Shown one piece after another: positions 16,134 to 24,988 of a DNA stretch of 64,000 bases. The stretch spans positions 2,380,501 through 2,444,500 of the forward strand of contig NZ_CP067977.1 in NCBI RefSeq assembly GCF_016656965.1. Reading direction: 5' to 3'. A program made the translations under genes and the position numbers. Position 1 is the stretch's first letter, and every line of letters begins with the position of its first letter. The notes under the pieces are model-generated. The model was not told the DNA's origin. It saw nothing but the letters and a program-made list of their open reading frames with translations, and did no database searches. This DNA is from Brevundimonas vitisensis (GTDB lineage Bacteria > Pseudomonadota > Alphaproteobacteria > Caulobacterales > Caulobacteraceae).

Positions 16134-18188
16134 ATGACCGATGCCTCGACCTCGCCCGCCACGAGCGGCCGCCGCCTGGAGTTCTCCTTCCGGGCCCTGG
16201 CACTGGGGGCCCTGCTGGGCATCGTCTTCACGGCGGCCAACACCTATCTGGGGCTGAAGGTCGGGCTGACGTTCGCCTCGGCGATCCCGGCGGCGGTCAT
16301 CTCGATGGCCATACTGCGGGCGTTCAAGACCTCGACCATCTGGGAAAACATGACGGTCCAGACCGTCGCCTCGGTGGGCGGCGCGATGAGTGCCATCATC
16401 TTCGTCCTGCCGGGTCTGGTCATGGTCGGCTGGTGGCTTGAGTTTCCGTTCTGGGAATCGGTGCTGATCTGCGCCTTCGGCGGGGTGCTGGGCGTGACCT
16501 TCTCGATCCCGCTGCGCCGGGCGCTGGTGGTCGAAGGCGGCCTGCCCTATCCCGAGGGCGTGGCTGCGGCCGAGGTGCTGACCGTCGGTTCGCGCGGGGC
16601 CGAACAGACCGACAGCGCGGTGCGAGAGAATGCGGCAGGCCTGTGGGTGGTGGTCACCGGGGCGGTGGTGTCGGCGGGCTATGCCCTGCTGGTGGCCGGC
16701 CGGGTGTTCGCCGGCGAGGCGGCACGCTTCTTCAAGCTGCCGGCGGCCCTGGGCGGCGGTGCGACGGGGCTGGGCTTCGGCATGCAGTTCGCCCTATTGG
16801 GCGCGGGTCATCTGATTGGGCTGGCCGTGGGCCTGGCGCAGTTGTTCGGACTGATCCTGGCGTGGGCCATCGCCGTGCCGATTCTGACCAGCCCGGACAC
16901 CATCGCCTGGCTGACGGCCAACGGCATTCCCTCTATCGCCACGACCCTGGAGCCGGGGGCTGCGGCCGAAGAACTGGCCGGGACGGTCTGGGCCCGCGAG
17001 GTGCGCTTCATGGGGGCGGGCGTGATCGGCGTGGCGGCCCTGTGGACCCTGATCAAGCTGGCCGGGCCGCTGATCGGCGGACTGGTCTCGGCGCTGGCGG
17101 CCAACCGCCGTCGTCAGGGTGGAGAGGTGCTGGACCGCACCGAGCAGGACATCCCGATCGGCCTCGTCGGCATGATCTCGCTCGGCTGCCTGGTCGGGAT
17201 CGCAGGTCTGCTGGCCTGGTTCGCCCAGGGCAACCCGACCCTGGCCTCCTCGACTGCCCTGCTGGTCGGCGGGGGGCTGATCTATGTCATCGTCATCGGT
17301 TTCGCCGTTGCCGCCATCTGCGGGTACATGGCCGGACTGATCGGATCGTCCAACAGCCCGGTGTCGGGCGTCGGCATCCTGGCGATCGTGATCGCCTCGC
17401 TGCTGATGCTGGGCGTGCTGAGCCTGGCCGGACTGCCCGCCGACCCATCGGTGGTGGCCTTCGCACTGATCGTGACGGCTGTCGTCTTTGCCGTCGCGGT
17501 CATCGCCAATGACAATCTTCAGGACCTGAAGACGGGCCAGCTGGTCGGGGCCACGCCCTGGCGTCAGCAGGCCGCCCTGATCGTGGGTGTGGGGGCAGGG
17601 GCCTTGGTCATTCCGCTGATCCTGAACCTGTTGAACCAGGCCTTTGGTTTTGCGGGCGGCCCGCAGGGCATCGCTGACGAGCCCCTGGCCGCGCCTCAGG
17701 CGACCTTGATCTCGGCCCTGGCCAAGGGCGTGATCGAGGGCGGGCTGCGCTGGGACCTGATCGGCCTGGGGGCCGTGATCGGCGTGGTCATCATCGTGCT
17801 GGACATCGTGCTGCGCGCCGCGACCAAGGACCGGATGAAGCTGCCGCCCCTGGCCGTGGGGATCGGCTTCTATCTGCCGGCTGCCGTCACCACCATGCTG
17901 GTGATCGGGGCGATCTGCGGATGGCTTTACGACCGGGCGATCAAGACGACGCGCTTTGCGGACGTCGGTAGGCGGATGGGCGTGCTGCTGGCCTCCGGCC
18001 TGATCGTGGGCGAGAGCCTGTTCCTGGTCATGACGGCCGGGGTCATCGTCGGCACCGGCAATGACGCGCCCTTTGCCATGTTGCCGGAAGGGTCGACCTG
18101 GCCGGCGATGACGGCGGGCATTGCGACCTTCGCGGTGGTTGTTGTGGCCCTCTATGCCTGGACCCGCAGCCGGTCGGCCAAGGTCTGA
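16134..18188 (+). CDS. OPT family oligopeptide/metal-chelate transporter
   Basis: A 684-residue protein with about 15 hydrophobic segments. The OPT signature is clear: 'AANTYLGLKVGLTFASAIPAAVIS' near the N-terminus, 'GGLPYPEGVAAAEVL', and 'NDNLQDLKTGQLVGATPWRQQ'. Bacterial members take up peptides or metal-binding ligands by proton symport. ATG 16134 is preceded by AGGA at nine bases; a TTG three codons earlier is possible. It is on the same strand as the PAP2/GT39 pair but 69 bases downstream, so it may be its own unit. A hairpin (18200-18227) separates it from the convergent pstS-like gene. Confidence 0.93.
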   Translation: MTDASTSPATSGRRLEFSFRALALGALLGIVFTAANTYLGLKVGLTFASAIPAAVISMAILRAFKTSTIWENMTVQTVASVGGAMSAIIFVLPGLVMVGWWLEFPFWESVLICAFGGVLGVTFSIPLRRALVVEGGLPYPEGVAAAEVLTVGSRGAEQTDSAVRENAAGLWVVVTGAVVSAGYALLVAGRVFAGEAARFFKLPAALGGGATGLGFGMQFALLGAGHLIGLAVGLAQLFGLILAWAIAVPILTSPDTIAWLTANGIPSIATTLEPGAAAEELAGTVWAREVRFMGAGVIGVAALWTLIKLAGPLIGGLVSALAANRRRQGGEVLDRTEQDIPIGLVGMISLGCLVGIAGLLAWFAQGNPTLASSTALLVGGGLIYVIVIGFAVAAICGYMAGLIGSSNSPVSGVGILAIVIASLLMLGVLSLAGLPADPSVVAFALIVTAVVFAVAVIANDNLQDLKTGQLVGATPWRQQAALIVGVGAGALVIPLILNLLNQAFGFAGGPQGIADEPLAAPQATLISALAKGVIEGGLRWDLIGLGAVIGVVIIVLDIVLRAATKDRMKLPPLAVGIGFYLPAAVTTMLVIGAICGWLYDRAIKTTRFADVGRRMGVLLASGLIVGESLFLVMTAGVIVGTGNDAPFAMLPEGSTWPAMTAGIATFAVVVVALYAWTRSRSAKV

Positions 18189-18199
18189 GGCTGAGGTCT

Positions 18200-18227
18200 G
18201 CCTCGCCCCGTGATCGCGGGGCGAGGC
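18200..18227. terminator. Shared hairpin between convergent OPT and pstS-like genes
   Basis: An 11-bp perfect stem (GCCTCGCCCCG / CGGGGCGAGGC) with a six-base loop in the 46-base gap between two convergent stops. No long T-run on either side; probably a bidirectional terminator. Confidence 0.6.
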
Positions 18228-18234
18228 GGCGTCC

Positions 18235-19299
18235 CTACTGCGGGCGCTGCATCGGTGTGCGGGCGCGGGCGGCGGCGCGCTGGGCTTCCAGCTCGGCGGG
18301 CGGAAGCGGCACCAGGCCCCGGTCCTGCAGATAGCCGCCGCGTCCCGCCGAGGCGTCGGACAGATACTCGGTGATGAACTGCTCCAGACCCGGCGTCACG
18401 CCGATATGGGCCAGCTTCACATAGATGAACATCGACCGCGCAATCGGATAGTCGCCCGAAGAGATGGTCTCCAGTGTCGGATAGACGCCGTTGACGCTGG
18501 CAGCTTTCACCTGATCGTTGTTCTGCTCCAGAAAGGAATAGCCGAACACGCCCATGGCACCGGGCGTGCGGGTCAGGGTCTGGACGATGGCGTTGTCGTT
18601 CTCACCGGAGTCGACCCAGACGCTGTCCTCGCGCACCGTATGGGCGATGGCCTCGAACTGGTCGGCGTCGCTTTCGGCCAGGGCAGCCAGTTGAGGCAGG
18701 GCCTCTGCCGAGGGGGTCAGGCCCAGTTCGACCCAGGAGTCGCGCGTGCCGGACGTCGGCGGCGGCCCGTACATCAGGATCCGTCCAGACGGCAGGCCCG
18801 GCCGGACCTGGCTCCAGTCGGTGTTGGGGTTGGCGATGAAGCCGTTCGGGCCAGGGATCTGCTTGGCGACGGCCAGATAGAGGTCGGCCCCTTCAAAGGC
18901 ATAGTCCTTGCCGTTGCGGGCAATGGCGACGACCAGGCCGTCATAGCCGATCTTGATCTCCAGAATATCGGTGACGCCGTTGGCCCGGCACATGTCGAAC
19001 TCGGACGCCTTCATCTGGCGCGACGCATTGGCGATGTCCGGCGTGGCCGGACCGATGCCGGCACAGAAGGCCTGGATGCCGCCGCCGGTGCCCAGCGATT
19101 CGACACGCGGCATGGCGCTGTCGGTTGCGCGCGCGAAATTCTCGGCCACGCGAGTGGTGAACGGAAAGACCGTCGAGGACCCTGCTGCCCAGATGCCCGA
19201 GCGGGTGCTTCCCTGGCCGCCGTCACAGCCGGACAGGGCAATGACGCTCAGGGCGAGCAGGGCCGGGGCGCAGACGCCGGTCGACAGGGTGCGGATCAT
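18235..19299 (-). CDS. Phosphate-binding lipoprotein, PstS-like
   Basis: A 354-residue periplasmic solute-binding lipoprotein (lipobox 'ALSGCDG'). Phosphate contacts typical of PstS are present: 'AAGSSTVFPF' near residue 40 and 'TSGTRDSWVELG' near residue 190. It would capture phosphate for an ABC importer. Unusually, no pstC, pstA or pstB is nearby; instead it is the last gene of a phnC-phnD-phnE operon, 54 bases after phnE. Confidence 0.9.
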   Translation of the reverse strand: MIRTLSTGVCAPALLALSVIALSGCDGGQGSTRSGIWAAGSSTVFPFTTRVAENFARATDSAMPRVESLGTGGGIQAFCAGIGPATPDIANASRQMKASEFDMCRANGVTDILEIKIGYDGLVVAIARNGKDYAFEGADLYLAVAKQIPGPNGFIANPNTDWSQVRPGLPSGRILMYGPPPTSGTRDSWVELGLTPSAEALPQLAALAESDADQFEAIAHTVREDSVWVDSGENDNAIVQTLTRTPGAMGVFGYSFLEQNNDQVKAASVNGVYPTLETISSGDYPIARSMFIYVKLAHIGVTPGLEQFITEYLSDASAGRGGYLQDRGLVPLPPAELEAQRAAARARTPMQRPQ

Positions 19300-19353
19300 C
19301 GGGGGCCTCGTCTGGAACAGGTCGAGACCCGCTTAGATCAAAGCTGTGTGACG

Positions 19354-20169
19354 TTACAGCAACCGTTTGCGCATGATCTGCGACAGGGTGTCGATCAGGG
19401 TCACGGCGACGATGATCACCACCACGATGGCGGCCACTTCGCGGAAGGCGAAGGCGTTCATCCGATCGAACAGCACCTGGCCGATCCCGCCCGCGCCAAT
19501 CAGGCCCAGCACGGTGGCCGCGCGGCTGTTGGATTCGAAGCGGTAAAGGGCAAACGACGTCCACAGCGGAGCCACCTGGGGAATCACGCCCCAGACGATC
19601 TCATGCAGGCCCGACCCACCGGTGGCGCGCACGCCCTCGACCGGACCCTTGTCGATCGACTCGACCGCTTCGGAGAACAGCTTGGCCAGCACGCCGGCGG
19701 TGTTCAGCGAAATGGCCAGGACACCGGCCAGCGGGCCCAGGCCCACAGCCACCACGAACAGCAGGCCGATGACCAGATCGGGAATGGACCGCAGCATGTC
19801 CATGACCCGGCGCACCGGCCAGACAACCCAGGCAGGGGCGATGTTGCGCGCGGCAGCCAGACCCAGCGGAATGGCCATGAAGACGGCCAGGAAGGTGCCC
19901 CACAGAGCGATCTGGATGGTCTGGAACATCTGCTTCACGAACAGGCGCCAGTCACCAAAATCAGGACGCAGCAGGTCGCGGCCCAGGGCCTCCATACTGC
20001 CGGAGTTGCTGGCCAGTCGCGGCAGGTTGGGCAGGTCCACGTCGGTGAAGCTGATGATCAGGGCGACAGCGATGCCGCCCCACAACAGGACATCCATGGC
20101 CCAGGCGGCCGCGGACTTGCTGGGCGGCTTGGGGATCGCAGAGGCGGCGGCAGTCGAGGCTACGGTCAA
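19354..20169 (-). CDS. phnE: Phosphonate/phosphite ABC transporter permease
   Basis: A 271-residue inner-membrane permease with about six hydrophobic segments and the EAA-type cytoplasmic loop ('EGVRATGGSGLHEIVWGVIPQ') that docks the ATPase. The first ATG overlaps the phnD stop by four bases. It forms the channel for the PhnC/PhnD system. Confidence 0.92.
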   Translation of the reverse strand: MTVASTAAASAIPKPPSKSAAAWAMDVLLWGGIAVALIISFTDVDLPNLPRLASNSGSMEALGRDLLRPDFGDWRLFVKQMFQTIQIALWGTFLAVFMAIPLGLAAARNIAPAWVVWPVRRVMDMLRSIPDLVIGLLFVVAVGLGPLAGVLAISLNTAGVLAKLFSEAVESIDKGPVEGVRATGGSGLHEIVWGVIPQVAPLWTSFALYRFESNSRAATVLGLIGAGGIGQVLFDRMNAFAFREVAAIVVVIIVAVTLIDTLSQIMRKRLL

Positions 20170-21176
20170 GGCCGCACCTGACGGCGGGCACGCAGGGTGC
20201 TCAGTTCGGCTTCGGCAGCGGCTGCGCCGGCGGTGTCGCCCTTGGCGCGGGCCTCGGTCAGGGCCTGGTCGGCCACCATTTCGCGGACGGGGTCCAGATA
20301 GGTGTCGTCGGCGGCACGGAACTGCGAATAGTTCAGACCGGCCAGGACCGCGCGCTGGCGCTCGGCCTCGGCTCCCTCACCCTGGCCATAGCCCAGGAAG
20401 AAGGCGCGGATCTTTTCTTTCAGGACCGGGTCCAGGTCGGCGCGCAGCACGATGCCGGACTCCGGGATCGGCGGCGAGAACCAGATTTCCTCGATCTGGC
20501 TGGCGATCTGCGGATTCTGACGCGTCATGAAGACGGTGTTGACGGTGTTGGACGTGGCCACGTCGACCACGCCATTGGCGACGGCGAAGGCGTTGGCCTG
20601 GTGGTTGGCCGACCGCACGGTCTTGAAGCACTGGGCCGGGACGACGCCACGCGCGTTGAACAGGAAGGTCAGCGGGGCCAGGGTGCCCGACGTCGACTGG
20701 GCATCGCCGATGCCGAAGTCAAAACGCCGCCCGCAGGCCATCACGTCTTCCAGAGTAATGCCCGATCCGCGGCGCACGATCAGGGTCGAGCGATAGCTGT
20801 CACGCCCCTCGATATCGACGGTACGGGCAATCACCTCGGCGTCGGCGCGGTCGATCGCTTCCAGCATCGGCTTGGCCGAGAACCAGGCGACCTGGGTCTG
20901 GTTGCCGCGCATCGCCTCGACCAGGACGGTATAGTTGGAGCCGAAGAAGGGCTTCACCTCCACCCCGATCGCCTTGGACATGTCTTCCAGCAGCGGTTCC
21001 CACAGCGGGCCAGAGGACGCCTGGCCCTCGGCCGACAGGATGGAGAAGGTGATCGCGGTCGGGGCAGCGCCCGCAGACTTTTCCTCGCCGCCGCAGGCCG
21101 CCAGGCCCAGCAGCGACAGGGCGCCAGCCATGGCCACCAGGCGTCGGCTCAGGGTTTGGGTGTTGAAAGCGGTCAT
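20166..21176 (-). CDS. phnD: Phosphonate/phosphite/phosphate-binding lipoprotein
   Basis: A 336-residue binding protein with lipobox 'LLGLAACGG'. PhnD hallmarks are '[28 protein letters not shown]' and '[16 protein letters not shown]', the latter forming the phospho-group pocket. The gene overlaps phnC (ATGA) and phnE (four bases), so the three are translated together. Neither C-P lyase nor phosphite dehydrogenase genes are in the window, so phosphate, phosphite or an organophosphonate are all possible ligands. Confidence 0.92.
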   Translation of the reverse strand: MTAFNTQTLSRRLVAMAGALSLLGLAACGGEEKSAGAAPTAITFSILSAEGQASSGPLWEPLLEDMSKAIGVEVKPFFGSNYTVLVEAMRGNQTQVAWFSAKPMLEAIDRADAEVIARTVDIEGRDSYRSTLIVRRGSGITLEDVMACGRRFDFGIGDAQSTSGTLAPLTFLFNARGVVPAQCFKTVRSANHQANAFAVANGVVDVATSNTVNTVFMTRQNPQIASQIEEIWFSPPIPESGIVLRADLDPVLKEKIRAFFLGYGQGEGAEAERQRAVLAGLNYSQFRAADDTYLDPVREMVADQALTEARAKGDTAGAAAAEAELSTLRARRQVRP

Positions 21177-21970
21177 GCCTTGGTTTCCCAGAACGCGTCC
21201 TCGAACTCGGGACCGTAGATGTCGATCAGGATACGGGTGTCCAGCCCGGTCGCCGGGCCGTCATAGACGATCTTGCCGGACTTCAGTGCGACCACCCGGT
21301 CGCAATAGCGAATGGCATAGTCGACCTGGTGCAGGGTGACGATGACGCCCAGGCCGTCGCGCTTGTTCAGCTCGACCAGCAGCTCCATGACCTTGCGGGC
21401 GGAGACGGGATCGAGGGAGGCCACCGGTTCGTCGGCCAATATGCCCTGTGCGCCCTGGACCAGGGCGCGGGCGATGGCCCCGCGCTGTTGCTGACCGCCC
21501 GAAAGGGTATTGGCGCGCTGGGCCGCGTAATCGGACACGCCGACGCGGTGCAGGGCTGCCATGGCGCGGGCCTTGTCCTGCGACGGCCACAGGCCCAGTG
21601 CCCCGCGCCAGCCGGGAATACGGCCGAGGGCCCCCAGCATGACGTTCGAGAACAACGACAGGCGGCCGACCAGGTTGAACTGCTGGAAGATCATGCCCAG
21701 CTTGCCGCGCGCCCGGCGCACGGCCCCGGTCACGCGGCCGTTCTGCTGGACGGTTTCGCCGAAGACGTCGATGCGGCCCTTACCGGGGTCGATGGGCTGC
21801 AGCCCGGTGATCGACCGCAGCAGCGTCGACTTGCCAGAGCCGGACGGGCCGATCAGGGCCACCATCTCTCCGGCAGCGACATCAAGGGATACGCCGTCCA
21901 GTGCCTTGCGGGCACCAAAGGTCTTGGACACGTCGCGAACGGACGCGACAGCGGCGGATGCGGTTGTCAT
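21173..21970 (-). CDS. phnC: Phosphonate ABC transporter ATP-binding protein
   Basis: A 265-residue ATPase with Walker A '[13 protein letters not shown]', signature '[15 protein letters not shown]' and Walker B '[11 protein letters not shown]'. ATG 21970 gives the normal start; in-frame starts at 22006 (ATG) and 22030 (TTG) would add an unusual basic leader. It is the first gene of the phnC-phnD-phnE-pstS unit. The divergent spacer contains a minus-strand TGTCAT (22042-22037), a possible Pho-box half-site, but no clear second half. Confidence 0.92.
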   Translation of the reverse strand: MTTASAAVASVRDVSKTFGARKALDGVSLDVAAGEMVALIGPSGSGKSTLLRSITGLQPIDPGKGRIDVFGETVQQNGRVTGAVRRARGKLGMIFQQFNLVGRLSLFSNVMLGALGRIPGWRGALGLWPSQDKARAMAALHRVGVSDYAAQRANTLSGGQQQRGAIARALVQGAQGILADEPVASLDPVSARKVMELLVELNKRDGLGVIVTLHQVDYAIRYCDRVVALKSGKIVYDGPATGLDTRILIDIYGPEFEDAFWETKA

Positions 21971-22104
21971 GGACACGCTGTCAGCTGTTGCAAGGGCGCG
22001 CCGCATGGCCCGTCTGCGGGCCGTCGGCAAGTCTTAATGACACAGCGGTGTCGATTTCGTCCAGCGGTGGCGATCACTGGCCCAGGATGCCGACTCGCTC
22101 TATC

Positions 22105-22121
22105 TGCAACCGAAAGTTGCA
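22105..22121 (+). repeat. Small hairpin just upstream of the orphan 448-residue gene
   Basis: TGCAAC and GTTGCA pair around CGAAA. The hairpin ends three bases before the AGGAG that serves the ATG at 22134. Confidence 0.35.
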
Positions 22122-22133
22122 AAAGGAGCGATC

Positions 22134-23480
22134 ATGACTGACGTAGGGTTGCCGCTTTCGGCGTTCAAGGCACTGGCAAGGTTCACTTTCAAAGAGGGGG
22201 CCAAACAGGCTGGCAAGGGGGCTGCAACCACCCTTCTCTGGACCTTGATCGGCGGCGAGAACGCTCGCTTCGACGCGCTGGACGAGAAGTTGGACCTGCT
22301 GGTCAAGGGGCAGGAGGTGCTGAAGTCCCAGCTGGCTGAACTGCGGGCCGATGTCGGCTATCGCATCCCGCTGGAGCGCATTCACACCGAAATCCACGGT
22401 CTGCATCTGGCCATGAAGCGCGAGCCCGAGGCGCGTCAGCTCAAGCGCATGATCAGCTTTCTGGAGCCCGCCTCACGCGGCTCGGCTCGCGAACTGGCGG
22501 ATGATCTTTCTCAAAAGCTGTTCGGGTCCGGCCAGACGACCCCGGACGGGTTCTGGAACCGGGGCGAGCCGATCCATGGGCCCAAAACGACCGGCGGTCA
22601 CATCCGCGAACTGTCGGACGAAATGTTCCGGCGCCGGGCCGTCGGACTGAAGGACTATGTCGACAAGCTGCTGGCCGCCCATGTGGACATGTCCGGCTAT
22701 TTCGGCCTGCTGGCCACGGCCATCATCGCGGTGAACCAGTATCTGGTCGAGCGGGGCAATCCGTTCCTGCGTCAGGCCAGCAAGGAGGAATACGCCCCGA
22801 ACAGCGTCGACAACCCCGCGCTTCTGACACGCCCGGGCCTGGCGGGGATGGCCACAGACTGGCTGATGGACGGGATCGCCCACGTCTGTCCGATGGCCTT
22901 CGACCTTTATGCCGAAATCTACATCGGCAAGGGTTCCTTGCGGTTGGGCCTTACGACGGCCCGCAAACGGATGCTGGAGTGGGACACCGGGGCCGATCGC
23001 CATCCGATCGCGGTCACAAGCGGTATTTGGGCCAGCGAGAGCTATCGCGGACAGAAGCCGGTGTTCGCCGATCATGGCGAGCGGACCCGCACGGCCCCGA
23101 ATCACTGGTGGCAGATGATGCCGGCGGAAGGGGCGGGCGCGCCGGCGGATGCCGTGCTGCTCCGGGCCATGGATACGGACAAGTTCCTGGGGCACTACAG
23201 CTTCAAGAGCTACAGCCACCAGACCAAGGCGGGGCGTCAGGTCAAATATTCGGACGAGGTCGGTCTGGGCGGAAGCCGGACCGACCCGAAGTCACGCTGG
23301 AAACCCTATATCAGACGGGACTCCAGCGGGACGGTCCTGCTGGTCCTGGAGCATGTGGGCCAGACCCGATGTTTGCTGGTCAACGGCCTGGATTCCAACG
23401 GGAACCGGCAAATCCACCTGGATCAGAGCGCCGCAGACCGCGGCGACTGGCCGGACTATGCCTTCAGCATATCCTTCTGA
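22134..23480 (+). CDS. Orphan 448-residue protein: helical N-terminal part, beta-rich C-terminal part
   Basis: No family recognised. The ATG has a strong ribosome site (AGGAG). Residues about 45-100 are predicted helical and coiled-coil ('ARFDALDEKLDLLVKGQEVLKSQLAELRA' pattern), and helices continue to about 215, including a hydrophobic stretch 'GYFGLLATAIIAVNQYL'. From about 280 the sequence becomes beta-rich with repeated aromatic/Gly turns ('LLRAMDTDKFLGHY', 'CLLVNGLDSNGNRQIHL'), like a lectin or beta-trefoil module. There is no signal peptide. The mix of a helical bundle and a lectin-like end recalls some pore-forming toxins, but this is inference only. It is divergent from the phn operon and stands alone. 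Confidence 0.75.
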   Translation: MTDVGLPLSAFKALARFTFKEGAKQAGKGAATTLLWTLIGGENARFDALDEKLDLLVKGQEVLKSQLAELRADVGYRIPLERIHTEIHGLHLAMKREPEARQLKRMISFLEPASRGSARELADDLSQKLFGSGQTTPDGFWNRGEPIHGPKTTGGHIRELSDEMFRRRAVGLKDYVDKLLAAHVDMSGYFGLLATAIIAVNQYLVERGNPFLRQASKEEYAPNSVDNPALLTRPGLAGMATDWLMDGIAHVCPMAFDLYAEIYIGKGSLRLGLTTARKRMLEWDTGADRHPIAVTSGIWASESYRGQKPVFADHGERTRTAPNHWWQMMPAEGAGAPADAVLLRAMDTDKFLGHYSFKSYSHQTKAGRQVKYSDEVGLGGSRTDPKSRWKPYIRRDSSGTVLLVLEHVGQTRCLLVNGLDSNGNRQIHLDQSAADRGDWPDYAFSISF

Positions 23481-23486
23481 CGCGAT

Positions 23487-23505
23487 CGACTTCCGTCCGA
23501 AGTCG
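23487..23505 (+). terminator. Hairpin after the orphan gene
   Basis: CGACTTC and GAAGTCG pair perfectly around CGTCC, six bases after the stop codon. There is no T-run; this is a weak terminator candidate. Confidence 0.4.
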
Positions 23506-23659
23506 GACAAGCGCGCGGCCAAAGGCTCAAATGTCGCAAAAATACCGCTTTACATGACAGTCCCGTGACCCTACATCGCGGCTTCCGGCGGACCCCGTAG
23601 GTCTTACGTTTGCGCTGCTAACGCCGGCTGGGTTCAACAATTACAGGGGTTTACGTGAA

Positions 23660-24925
23660 TTGCGCACGTACCAATTTCCCCTGGACCTGGTCCGCGAGCG
23701 GTCCCCTGAACGCCCCGTCGCCCTCGTGCGGCCGCGTTCGGTTGCCGTAGCGGCGCGCTGGTTCCAGGACAATCTAAAGGCTGACGTCTTCTATGCCGTG
23801 AAGGCCAACCCTTCGCGGTGGGTCATCGAGGCCCTGAAGGACGCCGGAGTGAAGGGTTATGACGCCGCTTCGATCGCCGAGATCGAACTGGTGCGCTCGG
23901 TCGATCCCGATGCGCGGATTGCCTTCATGCATCCGGTCAAGAGCCGCACGGCCATTACCAAGGCCTACTTCGACTATGGCGTTCGCACCTTCTCGCTCGA
24001 CTGCGAGGATGAGCTGCAGAAGATCCTCGACGCCACGGGCGGTGCGACGGACCTGAATCTGCTCGTTCGCATGGCGGTCTCGGCCGATGGTGCGGCCTAT
24101 TCCCTGTCGGGCAAGTTCGGCGTCTCTCCCGATCAGGCCCCGTCTCTGCTGCTGTCCGTCCGCCGGGCGGTCAAGGACGGTCTGATGGGGGTATGCTTCC
24201 ATGTCGGGTCGCAGTGCATGCGGCCGACCGCCTATCAGGCCGCCATGGCCCAGGTCGGTCGTGCCATCAGCCGTGCGGGCGTGATCGTGGACATCGTCGA
24301 CGTGGGCGGTGGCTTCCCCTCGGTCTATCCGGGCATGGTCCCTCCGGACATGAGCGAATACGCCGACGCCATCCATCGCGGCTTCAACGAAATGCCCGTG
24401 TCGGAAACGACCGAGCTGTGGTGTGAGCCGGGCCGCGCCCTGGTCGCCGAAAGCTCGTCGATCCTGGCGCGTGTGGACCTGCGCAAGGGCGATGCTCTGT
24501 ATCTGAACGACGGGTCCTATGGCTCGCTGTTCGATGCGACCCACTCGCGCTGGCCCTTCCCGACCAAGCTGGTCCGGGACGGAGCGGCCTCGGCCGATCT
24601 CAAGCCGTTCCAGTTCTATGGGCCGACCTGCGATTCCATCGACCACATGCCGGGTCCGTTCTATCTGCCGGCCGATATCCGTGAAGGTGACTTCATCGAA
24701 ATCGGCATGCTGGGCGCTTACGGCGTGGCGATGTCCACGGGCTTCAACGGCTATGGCGAGCATGACATCGCCGCGGTCGAGGATGCCCCGATGGCGTCGC
24801 TCTATGGCCTCGCACCGCGCTCCATCCCGACCGTGCGCACCACGGCGGAGGAGCAGGCTCGCAAGGTCGTCCGCCTGTCGCGTCCCAAGGGCAAGGCCGG
24901 TCAGCGCAAGAAGTCGCGTCGCTAA
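23660..24925 (+). CDS. Alanine-racemase-fold (type III) ornithine/diamino-acid decarboxylase
   Basis: A 421-residue PLP enzyme that most likely decarboxylates ornithine (or lysine) to putrescine (or cadaverine). The PLP lysine is in 'FYAVKANPS' (Lys48), the phosphate-binding glycines in 'VDVGGGFPSVYPG', and the catalytic Cys of the ODC family in 'YGPTCDSIDHMP'. It is shorter than arginine or diaminopimelate decarboxylases. The start is TTG 23660 with AGGGG upstream; no ATG fits. A very basic tail (KGKAGQRKKSRR) ends the protein. It lies 1.5 kb from the DHS-like gene, another polyamine enzyme. Confidence 0.9.
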   Translation: MRTYQFPLDLVRERSPERPVALVRPRSVAVAARWFQDNLKADVFYAVKANPSRWVIEALKDAGVKGYDAASIAEIELVRSVDPDARIAFMHPVKSRTAITKAYFDYGVRTFSLDCEDELQKILDATGGATDLNLLVRMAVSADGAAYSLSGKFGVSPDQAPSLLLSVRRAVKDGLMGVCFHVGSQCMRPTAYQAAMAQVGRAISRAGVIVDIVDVGGGFPSVYPGMVPPDMSEYADAIHRGFNEMPVSETTELWCEPGRALVAESSSILARVDLRKGDALYLNDGSYGSLFDATHSRWPFPTKLVRDGAASADLKPFQFYGPTCDSIDHMPGPFYLPADIREGDFIEIGMLGAYGVAMSTGFNGYGEHDIAAVEDAPMASLYGLAPRSIPTVRTTAEEQARKVVRLSRPKGKAGQRKKSRR

Positions 24926-24940
24926 GACCCGGTCGGTTTT

Positions 24941-24966
24941 GGTGGGACGGTTCGCGCCGTTCCACC
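24941..24966. terminator. Hairpin between convergent decarboxylase and DUF2254 genes
   Basis: A 10-bp stem (GGTGGGACGG / CCGTTCCACC, one wobble) with a six-base loop, extended by TCGG/CCGA, in the 63-base gap between the stops. It probably terminates both transcripts. Confidence 0.6.
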
Positions 24967-24988
24967 GACCCTGGCAGGGACCTCCGGA

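Noticed and set aside
18406..20181. A 591-codon open frame antisense to pstS and phnE
   Set aside because: Long antisense frames are expected at this GC content. The product has no recognisable domain and is low-complexity, while the opposite strand has clear PstS and PhnE motifs.
22031..22104. Pho box in front of phnC
   Set aside because: Only one TGTCAT half-site is present and the second half is poor, so I did not list it as a feature.
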